Source: Chrysiogenia bacterium (GTDB lineage Bacteria > JAGRBM01). From it: a stretch of 12,735 bases of DNA. The stretch spans positions 1 to 12,735 of the forward strand of contig JAGRBM010000231.1 of NCBI GenBank assembly GCA_020434085.1, given 5' to 3'. Within the stretch, counting starts at the first letter, position 1. Each line of letters starts with the position of its first letter. The notes beneath the pieces are model-generated. The model saw only the letters and a list, made by a program, of their open reading frames with translations. It was not told where the DNA came from and ran no database searches. Below, piece after piece: positions 1 to 7,568 of this stretch. The position numbers and the translations under genes are program-made.

Positions 1-425
1 AAGTGATGCTGCCCTGGGACCGGGTGACGAGTGTGCAGTTCAACGCCGAACTGACGGAGCTTCGGCGCACGATTCTGGAATCGGGTCATACGCGGCTTCC
101 CGTGTGCGAGGAAGAGCGCGTCGTGGGGGTGCTGCATGCCAAGGAATTTCTGGCCTATCTCGAGAGCGGCGCAAAGGACTGGCACACGATCATTCGGCCG
201 CCGCTGCGCATCGACGACAACGATTCACTGCTCGCCACGCTGCAGCGCATGCAGACCAATCGTTACCACATGAGCTTTGTCTACGCCGGCGACGGCACGT
301 TGCTGGGAATTCTGACGATCGAGGACATTCTCGAAGAAGTCGTTGGCGACATTTACGACGAAGATGACGACGACTTCGTGCGAAAGCTGCTGGCCAGCCG
401 CGTGGAGCTGCGCTCGCGGCGGTAG
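1..425 (+). CDS. CorC/HlyC-type CBS-domain membrane protein, 3' part only
   Basis: This is the C-terminal end of a protein that starts before the window; the GTG at 3 and ATG at 6 are internal codons, since the first visible residues (VMLPWDRV) match the conserved VM.PR segment that opens the CBS pair in CorC/HlyC/CNNM proteins. About 140 residues are visible. CBS1 covers roughly residues 1-58 (GHTRLPV, VVGVLHAKEFL) and CBS2 roughly 60-120 (MSFVYAGDG, LLGILTIEDILEEVVGDIYDE). In this family an N-terminal DUF21 membrane domain precedes the CBS pair and many members end with a CorC_HlyC domain. Here the protein ends about 20 residues after CBS2 with an acidic run (DEDDDD) and a basic end, so the CorC_HlyC domain is absent. 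CBS pairs often bind adenine nucleotides and may gate Mg2+ or Co2+ export; the transport role is family knowledge, not shown here. Its TAG directly abuts the stop codon of the convergent livF. Confidence 0.85.
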   Translation, partial: VMLPWDRVTSVQFNAELTELRRTILESGHTRLPVCEEERVVGVLHAKEFLAYLESGAKDWHTIIRPPLRIDDNDSLLATLQRMQTNRYHMSFVYAGDGTLLGILTIEDILEEVVGDIYDEDDDDFVRKLLASRVELRSRR

Positions 426-1132
<707 letters not shown>

Positions 1133-1133
<1 letters not shown>

Positions 1134-1903
1134 TACAGCTCCACCTCCTCACCCAGGTAGGCCTCGATGACCTTGGGGTTGGCGCGGATCTCCGAGGGGC
1201 TTCCCTCGGCGATTTTCTCGCCGTAGTCGAGCACGGCGATGCGCTCGCAGAGTCCCATCACAAAGCGCATGTCGTGTTCGATGAGCAGGATCGTCAGCTT
1301 GAGCTCGTCGCGAAGGCGCAGCACCAGCCGGCGCAGGTCCTCGGTCTCCTGGCTGTTCATGCCGGCGGCAGGTTCATCGAGCAGCAGCAGGCGCGGATTT
1401 GTCGCCAGCGCGCGCGCGATTTCGAGCCGGCGCTGGTTGCCGTAGGAAAGTGCCGTTGCCGGATCGGCGGAAACCTCGGAGAGGCCGAGCAGCTCAAGGA
1501 GCTCCCCGGCGCGGGCCTTGAACTCGGCTTCTTCGGCGCGGAACTTCTTCGTGCGAAGCAGTGCGCCCCAGAATCCGTATCCGAGCGCGCCGTAATAGGC
1601 GAGCGAGACGTTCTCGATCACCGTGAGCTCTGGAAAGAGGCGGATGTTCTGGAAGGTGCGCGCGATGCCCGCGCGGTTGATGTCGAAAGGTTTCGCGCCG
1701 CCGATTTCTTTTTGATCGAAGCGGATGCGCCCCTCGGTCGGCGCGTAGATCCCGGTGATCAGGTTGAACACCGTCGTCTTGCCCGCGCCGTTGGGGCCGA
1801 TGAGCCCGACGAGCTCGCCCTCCTGCAAATAGAAGTCGAGTTCCGACACAGCGGTCAGGCCGCCGAAGCGCTGGGTGATGGCTTCGAGGGAAAGGAGGCT
1901 CAT
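1133..1903 (-). CDS. livG: LivG, branched-chain amino acid ABC transporter ATP-binding protein
   Basis: This is the second ATPase of the importer, 256 residues, expected on the cytoplasmic face bound to LivH/LivM. Walker A is GPNGAGKTT at 36-44, the Q-loop is in ARTFQNIRLF (Q85), the signature is the LivG-type LSYGNQRRLE at 152-161, Walker B is LLLLDEP at 172-178, and the H-loop His is at 210 (LIEHDM). LSYG in place of LSGG and the family-specific C-terminal region (AEGSPSEIRANPKVIEAYLGE) are typical of LivG. The ATG overlaps the livM stop by four bases (ATGA), and an AAGGAGG ribosome site stands about five bases upstream. With a full motif set and a His switch, this subunit should be catalytically competent; LivF carries Gln at the same place. 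Confidence 0.96.
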
Positions 1904-2949
1904 TGGTCCTCCTTCTTCGTGCCCGGAAGCAGACGGCCCAGAAATGCGAGGCTCATCTCGCTGCGCCCGAACAGTCCCTGCGGACGCCAGACCATCATGG
2001 CAATCATCACGAGGGCGTAAGCCGGCATGCGGTATTGCGAGAGATCACGAAAGGCCTCGGGAACGATCGTGAGCACAACGGCCGCCACGATGCTGCCGGT
2101 AATCGAGCCCATGCCGCCGAGCACCACAAAGACCAAAATCTCCACGCTGCGCAGGAAAGTGAAACTGTTGGTATGCACATAGCCCTGGCTCTGGCTGAAG
2201 AGCACGCCCGCGACGCCGCCAAAGAACGCGGCGACAACAAAGGCCTCGGTCTTCACCCGCGTCGCGCTGATTCCCAGGGACTCAGTTGCGATCTCGTCGT
2301 TCTTGACCGCGACATAGGCGCGCCCGCGCGTTGAATAGGCCAGATGCCAGATGGCGACGATGGTCAGCAAAACCATGGCGTAGGTCTCGAAGATGCCCTC
2401 AAAGCGCACGTCGTAGTCGTAGTTTGAGGGCACCACGGAAAACCCGCGCGCGCCGCCAACGGCATCGATGTTCAGGATGATGATGCGAATGATTTCGCCA
2501 AAACCCAGCGATGCAATGGCCAGATAATCGCCGCGCAGCCGCAGCGTCGGAATGCCGACCAGCACCCCTGCCACCGCGGCGCTGAGGCCTCCCGCGAGTA
2601 TGACCGCCACAAAGAAGAGCGCGCGGGAGAGCGCCATTGGCAGGTGCAGGCTCTCGTGGAAGAACGCCTGCATCTCCGCGCCGCCGTAGACGCTCAGCGC
2701 GGCGGCCACGTAGGCGCCGATCGCCATGAAACCCGCGTGTCCAATCGAAAGCTGGCCGGTGAAACCGTTGATGAGGTTGAGGCTCACCGCGAGGATGATG
2801 TTGATCCCGACGAGCACGAGCACCTGCGCCACGTAGGCATTGCCCAGCCCTGCCGCGACGCGATCGAACGCAAAGAGCAAAGCCAGCGCGATCACCGGCA
2901 TTGCGCCGCGCGGCAGGCGGCGAAGCTTTGCTGCAAGCGCGTCGGCCAC
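1900..2949 (-). CDS. livM: LivM, branched-chain amino acid ABC transporter permease
   Basis: This is a 349-residue polytopic inner-membrane protein, one of two permeases forming the transport path. It has the LivM pattern: an N-terminal hydrophobic stretch (17-35), then LNLINGFTGQLSIGHAGFM (58-75), the cytoplasmic-loop motif RGDYLAIASLGFGEIIRI (139-156) that contacts an ATPase in this family, KNDEIATESLGI (216-227), and the terminal LVFVVLGGMGSITGS (272-286) followed by WRPQGLFG. About nine hydrophobic segments are visible. The start is GTG at 2949, directly after the livH TAA with no gap, with an AAGGAG ribosome site about nine bases upstream inside livH. It ends by overlapping livG. The tail is short and charged (KKEDQ). 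The residue pattern gives no clear sign of the substrate beyond branched-chain or related amino acids or amides. Confidence 0.95.
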   Translation of the reverse strand: MADALAAKLRRLPRGAMPVIALALLFAFDRVAAGLGNAYVAQVLVLVGINIILAVSLNLINGFTGQLSIGHAGFMAIGAYVAAALSVYGGAEMQAFFHESLHLPMALSRALFFVAVILAGGLSAAVAGVLVGIPTLRLRGDYLAIASLGFGEIIRIIILNIDAVGGARGFSVVPSNYDYDVRFEGIFETYAMVLLTIVAIWHLAYSTRGRAYVAVKNDEIATESLGISATRVKTEAFVVAAFFGGVAGVLFSQSQGYVHTNSFTFLRSVEILVFVVLGGMGSITGSIVAAVVLTIVPEAFRDLSQYRMPAYALVMIAMMVWRPQGLFGRSEMSLAFLGRLLPGTKKEDQ

Positions 2950-3852
2950 TTACACCTTCTCCTTCGCGGTACTGCCCAGCAGCCCGGTCGGGCGAACCAG
3001 CAAGATGACGATGAGGATGACGAACGCAATCGCGTCGCGGTAAGTCGAGGAGAGGTAGCCCGATACCAGCGTTTCGGCCACGCCGAGAATCACGCCGCCG
3101 AGCATGGCGCCCGGGATGTTCCCGATACCGCCCAGTACCGCCGCCACGAAGGCCTTGAGCCCCGGCATGAGTCCCATCAGCGGCTCGACCTTGGGGTTGT
3201 AAAGCCCCACCAGAATTCCCGCGGCGGCGGCGAGCGCCGAACCGACGGCGAAGGTGAAGGCGATGGTCTTGTCGGTGTTGATGCCCATCAGGGCCGCGGC
3301 CTGCCGGTCGTAGCTCACCGCGCGCATCGCCCGGCCCATGCGCGTGCGATGCACGATCCAGGTAAGGCCCGCGCAGAGCGCGAGGCTGACGACGAGCACC
3401 ACGACCTGCACGTTGTTGACGGGAACCGATCCGACCGTAAAGAGCGTGGACTTGGCCAGCAGTTCCGGCGGGACCTTGGGGTCGGGGCCGAACACGATCT
3501 GCCCGCTGTATTGAAGAAAAAGCGAGACGCCAATCGCCGTAATGAGCGGCGCCAGACGCGGCGCGTTTCGCAGCGGGCGGTAGGCCACGCGCTCGATCAG
3601 CATTCCCACCGCCGCGCAAACCACCATGGAAATGGTCAGCACCGTAAACAGTCCGATGATGCTCGGCCCATCGTCGAAGCCCAGCGCGCGGGCCGCGTAG
3701 TAGCCGGTCATCGCGCCAAGCATGTAGATCTCGCCGTGGGCGAAGTTGATGAGCTTCAAGATGCCGTAGACCATGGTGTAGCCCAGCGCGATCAGGGCAT
3801 AGATCGACCCCCAGGCCAGGCCGTTCACCAGTTGCTGAAAAAATACGTCCAC
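2950..3852 (-). CDS. livH: LivH, branched-chain amino acid ABC transporter permease
   Basis: This is the first permease of the importer, about 300 residues. It opens with the family signature QQLVNGLAWGSIYALIALG, then YTMVYGILKLINFAHGEIYM and IERVAYRPLRNAPRLAPLI. Later motifs are MGRAMRAVSYDRQAAALMGI, the cytoplasmic loop expected to dock on an ATPase, and FVAAVLGGIGNIPGAMLGG near the end. About eight hydrophobic segments are seen. The frame stays open back to a TTG at 3945, but those 31 extra residues resemble nothing in LivH. The GTG at 3852 has a GAGAG ribosome site a few bases upstream and gives the usual family length (E. coli LivH is about 308), so I choose it. The stop abuts the livM GTG. 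The choice of start leaves a leader of about 110 bases after livK that holds inverted repeats. Confidence 0.93.
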   Translation of the reverse strand: MDVFFQQLVNGLAWGSIYALIALGYTMVYGILKLINFAHGEIYMLGAMTGYYAARALGFDDGPSIIGLFTVLTISMVVCAAVGMLIERVAYRPLRNAPRLAPLITAIGVSLFLQYSGQIVFGPDPKVPPELLAKSTLFTVGSVPVNNVQVVVLVVSLALCAGLTWIVHRTRMGRAMRAVSYDRQAAALMGINTDKTIAFTFAVGSALAAAAGILVGLYNPKVEPLMGLMPGLKAFVAAVLGGIGNIPGAMLGGVILGVAETLVSGYLSSTYRDAIAFVILIVILLVRPTGLLGSTAKEKV

Positions 3853-3886
3853 GAATCTCTCTTGCGCGCTTCCGGTCCGTACGGCA

Positions 3887-3930
3887 GGAGGGGCGAGTAT
3901 GACCCGCCCCACCATCCCGAAGCGCGCTTC
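3887..3930 (-). promoter_or_regulatory. structured leader between livK and livH (possible attenuator or processing hairpins)
   Basis: Between the livK stop (3962) and the chosen livH start (3852) are two inverted repeats. One is the perfect 12-base palindrome GAAGCGCGCTTC at 3919-3930. The other pairs 3887-3895 with 3905-3913 (eight of nine pairs, G/C-rich, nine-base loop). No T-run follows, so neither is a simple terminator. In binding-protein transporter operons, hairpins after the binding-protein gene often raise its level over the permeases; that role here is inference. If translation really began at the TTG at 3945 these bases would be coding. Confidence 0.35.
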
Positions 3931-3961
3931 AGGCGTTTCGGTCAACTTACATCTGCGCCAC

Positions 3962-5164
3962 TCAGGGCTCGATGCGTTTTACGAACTTGATCTGCTGATC
4001 CTCGATCTTGAGGATCACGATCGGCTTCTCTGCATTGCGCTCGGCGTTGATGGTGATGGAACCCGTCACGCCGGGAAAGCCCTTCGTCGCGGCGATGGCA
4101 TCGCGAATCGCCGCCGGATCGGCCGAGCCGGCGCGCTTGATCGCGTCGGCAATCAGCTTGCCCGCGTCGTAACCCAGCACCGCCATGGCATCGGGCTTCT
4201 TCTTGGAACCATCGGCGCCGGCGGTTTCGCCGTAGGTCTGTTCAAATTTCTTGATGAAGTCCTGCACCGTGGGATCGGGATCGTCGGCGGAGTAGTGATT
4301 GCTGAAGTAGGAATTGTTGACCGCATCCTTGCCGATCTCCAGTGTGACCGGTGAGTCCCAGGCATCGCCGCCGAGCAGCGGCACATCGATGCCGAGTTCG
4401 CGCGCCTGCTGCGCAATCAAACCGACTTCGGTGTAGTAACCGGGAATGAACATGACTTCGGGTTTGAGCTCGCGAATCTTCGTGAGCTGGGCGCGAAAGT
4501 CGGTGTCGCCCTCGGTGTAGGATTCCTGCGCGAGGATCGTGCCGCCAAGATCCTGGAACTTCTTCACAAAGAACTCGGCCAGACCAACCGAGTAGTCGTT
4601 CTTCACATCGACCAGCACCGCGGCCTTCGTCGCCTTGAGGTCTTCCACTGCAAAACGCGCCATGGTGCCGCCCTGGAAGGGATCGATAAAGCACACGCGG
4701 AAAATGTAGTCGCCGACCCTGGTGACCTGCGGGTTGGTCGACCCCGGGCTGATCATGGGAACCTTCGCGCGCTGGGCCTCGGGCGCTGCGGCCAGCGAGC
4801 GCGAGGAGGCCATCTCACCGAGCACCGCAACGACCTCGTCCTGCCGGATGAGCTTGAGCACCGCGGTGCGCGCCTCTTCGGGCTTGGACTGATCGTCTTC
4901 GGTGATGAGCTCGATCTTCTTGCCCAGCACGCCGCCGGCGGCGTTGACCTCATTGATCGCCAGCTCAAGCCCCTTGTGGGAGCTTTGCCCGAAGGTCGCG
5001 GTCGGACCTGTGAGCGAGGCGTATTCGCCGATCTTGATGGTGGCCGATTCGGCCTTTGCCGACGAGGCACCGCCTCCGGCGGGCGCGCCCTTGCCGCCCT
5101 GGTCGCAACCCATGGGCGCAAATGCGATCAACAGGGCCAGCGTGAGTTTTGCAATTGTCTTCAT
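3962..5164 (-). CDS. livK: LivK-type periplasmic branched-chain amino acid-binding lipoprotein
   Basis: This is a 400-residue substrate-binding protein of the Peripla_BP_6 (Leu/Ile/Val-binding, ANF-receptor-like) fold that delivers ligand to LivH/LivM. A hydrophobic signal peptide ends at Cys20 (FAPMGC), suggesting lipid anchoring, although Pro at -3 departs from the usual lipobox. A Gly/Ala/Ser-rich linker (22-40) follows. The mature domain begins near 42: IKIGEYASLTGPTATFGQ, GLELAINEVNAAGG, the hinge-side LGEMASSRSLAAAPEA (115-130) and MISPGSTNP (137-145), then FRAQLTKIRELKPEVMF and GYYTEVGLIAQQA. Asp at +2 after the Cys is the enterobacterial signal for inner-membrane retention. A GGGGGGAG ribosome site precedes the ATG. 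It is the first liv gene, 74 bp after an RluA-family gene on the same strand. The exact ligand (Leu/Ile/Val, other amino acids, amides or urea) cannot be read from the sequence. Confidence 0.94.
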   Translation of the reverse strand: MKTIAKLTLALLIAFAPMGCDQGGKGAPAGGGASSAKAESATIKIGEYASLTGPTATFGQSSHKGLELAINEVNAAGGVLGKKIELITEDDQSKPEEARTAVLKLIRQDEVVAVLGEMASSRSLAAAPEAQRAKVPMISPGSTNPQVTRVGDYIFRVCFIDPFQGGTMARFAVEDLKATKAAVLVDVKNDYSVGLAEFFVKKFQDLGGTILAQESYTEGDTDFRAQLTKIRELKPEVMFIPGYYTEVGLIAQQARELGIDVPLLGGDAWDSPVTLEIGKDAVNNSYFSNHYSADDPDPTVQDFIKKFEQTYGETAGADGSKKKPDAMAVLGYDAGKLIADAIKRAGSADPAAIRDAIAATKGFPGVTGSITINAERNAEKPIVILKIEDQQIKFVKRIEP

Positions 5165-5197
5165 CAGAGTCTCCCCCCGGAGTGGTTCGGCTTCTTT

Positions 5198-5226
5198 ACT
5201 TACGGGATGCAGCCCGAAGCTGTCAA
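5198..5226 (-). promoter_or_regulatory. candidate liv operon promoter
   Basis: In the 74-bp gap before livK there is a perfect -35-like hexamer TTGACA (5226 to 5221, minus strand). At 17 bases spacing the -10 position reads GTAAGT (5203 to 5198), a poor match to TATAAT; TAAAGA lies further on with a 22-base spacer. The strong -35 and the location just ahead of the operon's first gene support it, and the weak -10 argues for either an activator or chance. Confidence 0.35.
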
Positions 5227-5238
5227 CGCGGGCGCTTA

Positions 5239-5946
5239 TCAGTCTTCTCCGCCCTTGAGCTCCCCGCGCAGGGTGGCGAGCGCTTCTTCAAAATCCGCGG
5301 GCAGCGGCGCCTTCGCCGATACCTGCTTCTTTGTGTCGGGATGCGCCACCGAGAGCGAGGCCGCGTGGAGCAAGGTGCGGCGCGCCTGGAGCCGCCACTT
5401 TCGGGCTTTGGTGTATTTGCGGTCTCCCACGATGGGATGGCCCTCGTGGGCGAGCTGGACACGAATCTGGTTGGTGCGCCCGGTTTCGGGGGCGATCTCC
5501 AGCAGCGCGGCTTCCTCGCCGAATTCTTCAAGGGTGGCATAGCGAAGCGCCGCATGCTGGCCGAAGTTCCTGTTGCGCGAAACCATGACGGCGCCCTTGC
5601 GCCGCGGGTCGGGCATCAGGTTGTGGACGAGCCGTCCCTTTTTCTGCGCCATGGTGCCATGCACCAGCGCCAGATAAGTGCGGCCGGGCTCGTGGGTGCG
5701 GAATTGCTGCTCGAGCGCCTGCTGGGCCTTCGCCTTTTTCGCGATGGCCAGCACGCCGGAAGTCTCCCGGTCGAGCCGGTGGACCATGTAGGCCTTCGTT
5801 CCCGAGCTGCGCAGATAGTCGTCGGCCCAGTCGCGCAAGGTATCGCGCTCGCCCTTGGGCGTGGGCACGGTGAGCCAGCCCGCCGGTTTGTTCACCAGCA
5901 GCAGCGCGCTGTCTTCATGGAGGATGGTCGGTTTTTCTCGTGCCAC
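5239..5946 (-). CDS. RluA-family RNA pseudouridine synthase
   Basis: This enzyme isomerises specific uridines in rRNA or tRNA to pseudouridine in the cytoplasm. With the chosen start it has 235 residues. The catalytic motif HRLDRETSG is at 56-64, with catalytic Asp59. Upstream is LLVNKPAGW, and downstream the uridine-binding segment GRTNQIRVQLAHEGHPIVGD, all in the order usual for the RluA/RluC/RluD family. There is no N-terminal S4 domain, so it resembles the short RluA/TruC type; which uridine it modifies cannot be said. The frame is open to a GTG at 6081, but the 45 extra residues are Gly/Ala/Pro-rich and unlike the family. The GTG at 5946 has a GGGGG purine tract close upstream and places the ILHED..LLLVNKPAG start of the domain correctly. 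It is divergent from the diguanylate cyclase gene, and its stop lies 74 bp ahead of livK on the same strand. Confidence 0.9.
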   Translation of the reverse strand: MAREKPTILHEDSALLLVNKPAGWLTVPTPKGERDTLRDWADDYLRSSGTKAYMVHRLDRETSGVLAIAKKAKAQQALEQQFRTHEPGRTYLALVHGTMAQKKGRLVHNLMPDPRRKGAVMVSRNRNFGQHAALRYATLEEFGEEAALLEIAPETGRTNQIRVQLAHEGHPIVGDRKYTKARKWRLQARRTLLHAASLSVAHPDTKKQVSAKAPLPADFEEALATLRGELKGGED

Positions 5947-6001
5947 GGCGCCCCCGAGTGTAGAAACCCCGGCCGGAAATGCACCATTCGGAAACCCGAT
6001 T

Positions 6002-6027
6002 CCCGCCGGCGCCTGGGCGGCGGCGGG
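6002..6027 (-). other. GC-rich hairpin in the leader of the RluA-family gene
   Basis: CCCGCCG at 6002-6008 pairs perfectly with CGGCGGG at 6021-6027 across a 12-base loop. If the RluA-family gene is transcribed from the AT-rich region further out, this stem lies in its 5' leader, about 55 bases before the GTG. There is no T-run, so it is not a standard terminator. Its GC content makes a chance repeat quite possible. Confidence 0.25.
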
Positions 6028-6063
6028 CTGACCATGCGGCCAGTAACTGCTGACGCATTGCGC

Positions 6064-6136
6064 GACATTTGGCCTACACACATGTTCACAAATGTTTATT
6101 ACTTAATGATTACAGAAAGTTACCTACTTAAATAGT
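6064..6136. promoter_or_regulatory. AT-rich divergent control region with short repeats
   Basis: The 260-bp gap between the divergent RluA-family and diguanylate cyclase genes contains a core of roughly 65 bases that is about two-thirds A+T, in sharp contrast to the GC-rich surroundings. It holds the direct repeat CACATGTT/CAAATGTT at 6079-6086 and 6089-6096 (10 bases apart, one helical turn). An inverted copy, ACATTTG (6065-6071), faces CAAATGT (6089-6095). A direct repeat TACTTAA occurs at 6100-6106 and 6125-6131. TTCACA at 6085-6090 is -35-like, but I cannot assign a convincing -10 on either strand. The layout suggests two outward promoters and a bound regulator; this is inference. Confidence 0.45.
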
Positions 6137-6206
6137 GCTGGCATTACCAGGGGGCATTTGGTAGGATTTGCAAGCCGATGGGGACCGAATTCGGGAGGGG
6201 ATTCCG

Positions 6207-7424
6207 GTGAAGGCAGTATCCACCAAAACTCAGAGCAAGCCGCAGGTGACGCACCGCGTTGGGCACGTACGTCAATGGAGCGTTGCACGTCGCGCGGCCG
6301 TCGGCGCCGCAGCCGTTGCGGCGGCCAATCTGCTCTGGAACTTCGGTTTCGAAATCGCAGTCCACGTCCCCGGGACTGCCGCCTATCTCAACGAAAATTT
6401 TGCCGGAACCTACCGGCTCTGGACCTGGGGATTCTTCCTGGGTTTCTCCCTGATCGCATTGATCGGCCTGTGGCTCGACGATGATCAGGAAGAAACCGGC
6501 AATTTCCCCGCCCATCTGTTCCTGCAGTTCTTCGCAATCGCCTCGACCGCCAGCGCGTATCTGCTCGGCATGCAGACCACCGCGCTCTGGCAGATCAGCT
6601 TCCTTGCCGCGGGAATGGCCGGCATCCTGCTGTTCGATATGCAGGTCGTCGTCGCCGGCCTGACCAGCTTTGCACTGCTGGTGATCGCGGGCATCGTGGT
6701 TGAGCAAACCGCTGTCCTCCCCGCGGCGCCGCTGTTCGCCAAACTCCCCACGACCGAGGGGCTGCTGGCCACCTGGTGGCAGGTGGGACAGGCGGCCACC
6801 TCCATGTTGATGATCGGCACCACCATCGGCGTGTGCGGCTTTCTCGTCGTTCGCAGTCGCCGTCAGGAAAAGCTTCTTCGCAAGCTCTCGAACACCGACG
6901 ACCTCACGCGGGTACCCAATCGTCGTCACTTCCTCGACCGCCTCGAATCGGAATTCGATCGCTCGCGCCGCCATGGGAACACGCTTTCCTTCGTGATGAT
7001 CGATCTCGATTTCTTCAAGGCCATCAACGACGAGTACGGCCACCTGGTCGGCGACCGGGTGCTGGCGACCATTGCGGGCGTGATCAAGTCCTGCCTGCGC
7101 GGCTCGGACCTGCTGGGACGTTACGGGGGTGAGGAATTTGCCCTCATGCTTCCCGAGACGGATCTCAAGGGCGCCATTCGCGTGGCAGAGCGTTGCCGCG
7201 CGCTCATCGAGGACACCCAGATCGTTGTGGGCGGCACCGTGTTCTTCACCGTGACTGCAAGCATGGGAATCATCTGCTCGGACAATCCCGACATCCGCGT
7301 CCTCGATGACATGATTCGCCTCTCGGATGAGGCCCTCTACCAGGCCAAGGCCGCCGGACGAAACCGCATCGTGGCCGCACAGCCCGTGGCCAAGAGCGCT
7401 GCCGGCAACGGAACCCACGGCTGA
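6207..7424 (+). CDS. membrane-bound diguanylate cyclase (GGDEF protein)
   Basis: This 405-residue protein should make the second messenger c-di-GMP from two GTP. The N-terminal half has about six hydrophobic segments (near 25-44, 73-90, 103-123, 127-143, 146-166 and 197-215) and is a membrane sensor I cannot assign to a named MASE type. The GGDEF domain spans about 224-390. It has NTDDLTRVPNRR at its start, the metal-binding IDLDFFKAIND (Asp266, Asn274, Asp275), the active-site loop GGEEF at 307-311, and a complete inhibitory RxxD site (RGSD, 298-301). It should therefore be active and subject to product inhibition. There is no EAL domain. I choose the GTG at 6207 because GGGAGGGG lies six bases upstream; a TTG at 6168 would add 13 residues without a good ribosome site. 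The AT-rich control region lies directly upstream. Confidence 0.93.
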   Translation: MKAVSTKTQSKPQVTHRVGHVRQWSVARRAAVGAAAVAAANLLWNFGFEIAVHVPGTAAYLNENFAGTYRLWTWGFFLGFSLIALIGLWLDDDQEETGNFPAHLFLQFFAIASTASAYLLGMQTTALWQISFLAAGMAGILLFDMQVVVAGLTSFALLVIAGIVVEQTAVLPAAPLFAKLPTTEGLLATWWQVGQAATSMLMIGTTIGVCGFLVVRSRRQEKLLRKLSNTDDLTRVPNRRHFLDRLESEFDRSRRHGNTLSFVMIDLDFFKAINDEYGHLVGDRVLATIAGVIKSCLRGSDLLGRYGGEEFALMLPETDLKGAIRVAERCRALIEDTQIVVGGTVFFTVTASMGIICSDNPDIRVLDDMIRLSDEALYQAKAAGRNRIVAAQPVAKSAAGNGTHG

Positions 7425-7476
7425 GGTCGATCCGCCCCCTCCATCACACCTGCAATTGCGCATTCGGCCCGGCACT

Positions 7477-7494
7477 CGGTGAGACAACTCACTG
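7477..7494. other. inverted repeat between the GGDEF and VWA genes
   Basis: GTGAG (7479-7483) and CTCAC (7488-7492) form a perfect inverted repeat around ACAA, extended by one G-T and one C-G pair to seven pairs. It sits 52 bases after the GGDEF stop and about 75 before the preferred VWA start. No T-run follows. It could be an operator or a weak hairpin; evidence is slight. Confidence 0.25.
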
Positions 7495-7568
7495 GTATGC
7501 GCGCGCCCGGCCCGCTAAACTGCGAAAATCGTTGCTTCGACGCGGGGACGCGCTACAGGCAAGGAATT

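Noticed and set aside
2399-3619. A 406-codon frame on the - strand overlapping livH and livM in another phase
   Set aside because: Its product is an Arg/Gly/Ala-rich shadow, while livH and livM in their own phases carry all the family motifs.
3853-3945. N-terminal extension of LivH from TTG 3945
   Set aside because: The 31 extra residues resemble no permease, the GTG at 3852 has a ribosome site, and the usual family length fits the shorter form.
2644-3990. A 448-codon open frame on the + strand opposite livM and livH
   Set aside because: It is antisense to two well-motivated permease genes, its product is rich in Arg, His, Asp and Gln with no domain pattern, and such frames are expected opposite GC-rich genes.
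5947-6081. N-terminal extension of the RluA-family enzyme from GTG 6081
   Set aside because: The added residues are low-complexity Ala/Gly/Pro with no S4 domain, and they would extend toward the AT-rich control region; GTG 5946 has a purine tract at a suitable distance.
6145-6163. Inverted repeat TACCA/TGGTA ahead of the diguanylate cyclase as a possible c-di-GMP riboswitch
   Set aside because: Only five pairs, and none of the conserved c-di-GMP-I or -II riboswitch sequence blocks are present.
6144-7487. A 447-codon open frame on the - strand opposite the diguanylate cyclase
   Set aside because: The + strand product has complete GGDEF motifs and a strong ribosome site; the antisense product is low-complexity and Gly/His/Glu-rich without any recognisable fold.
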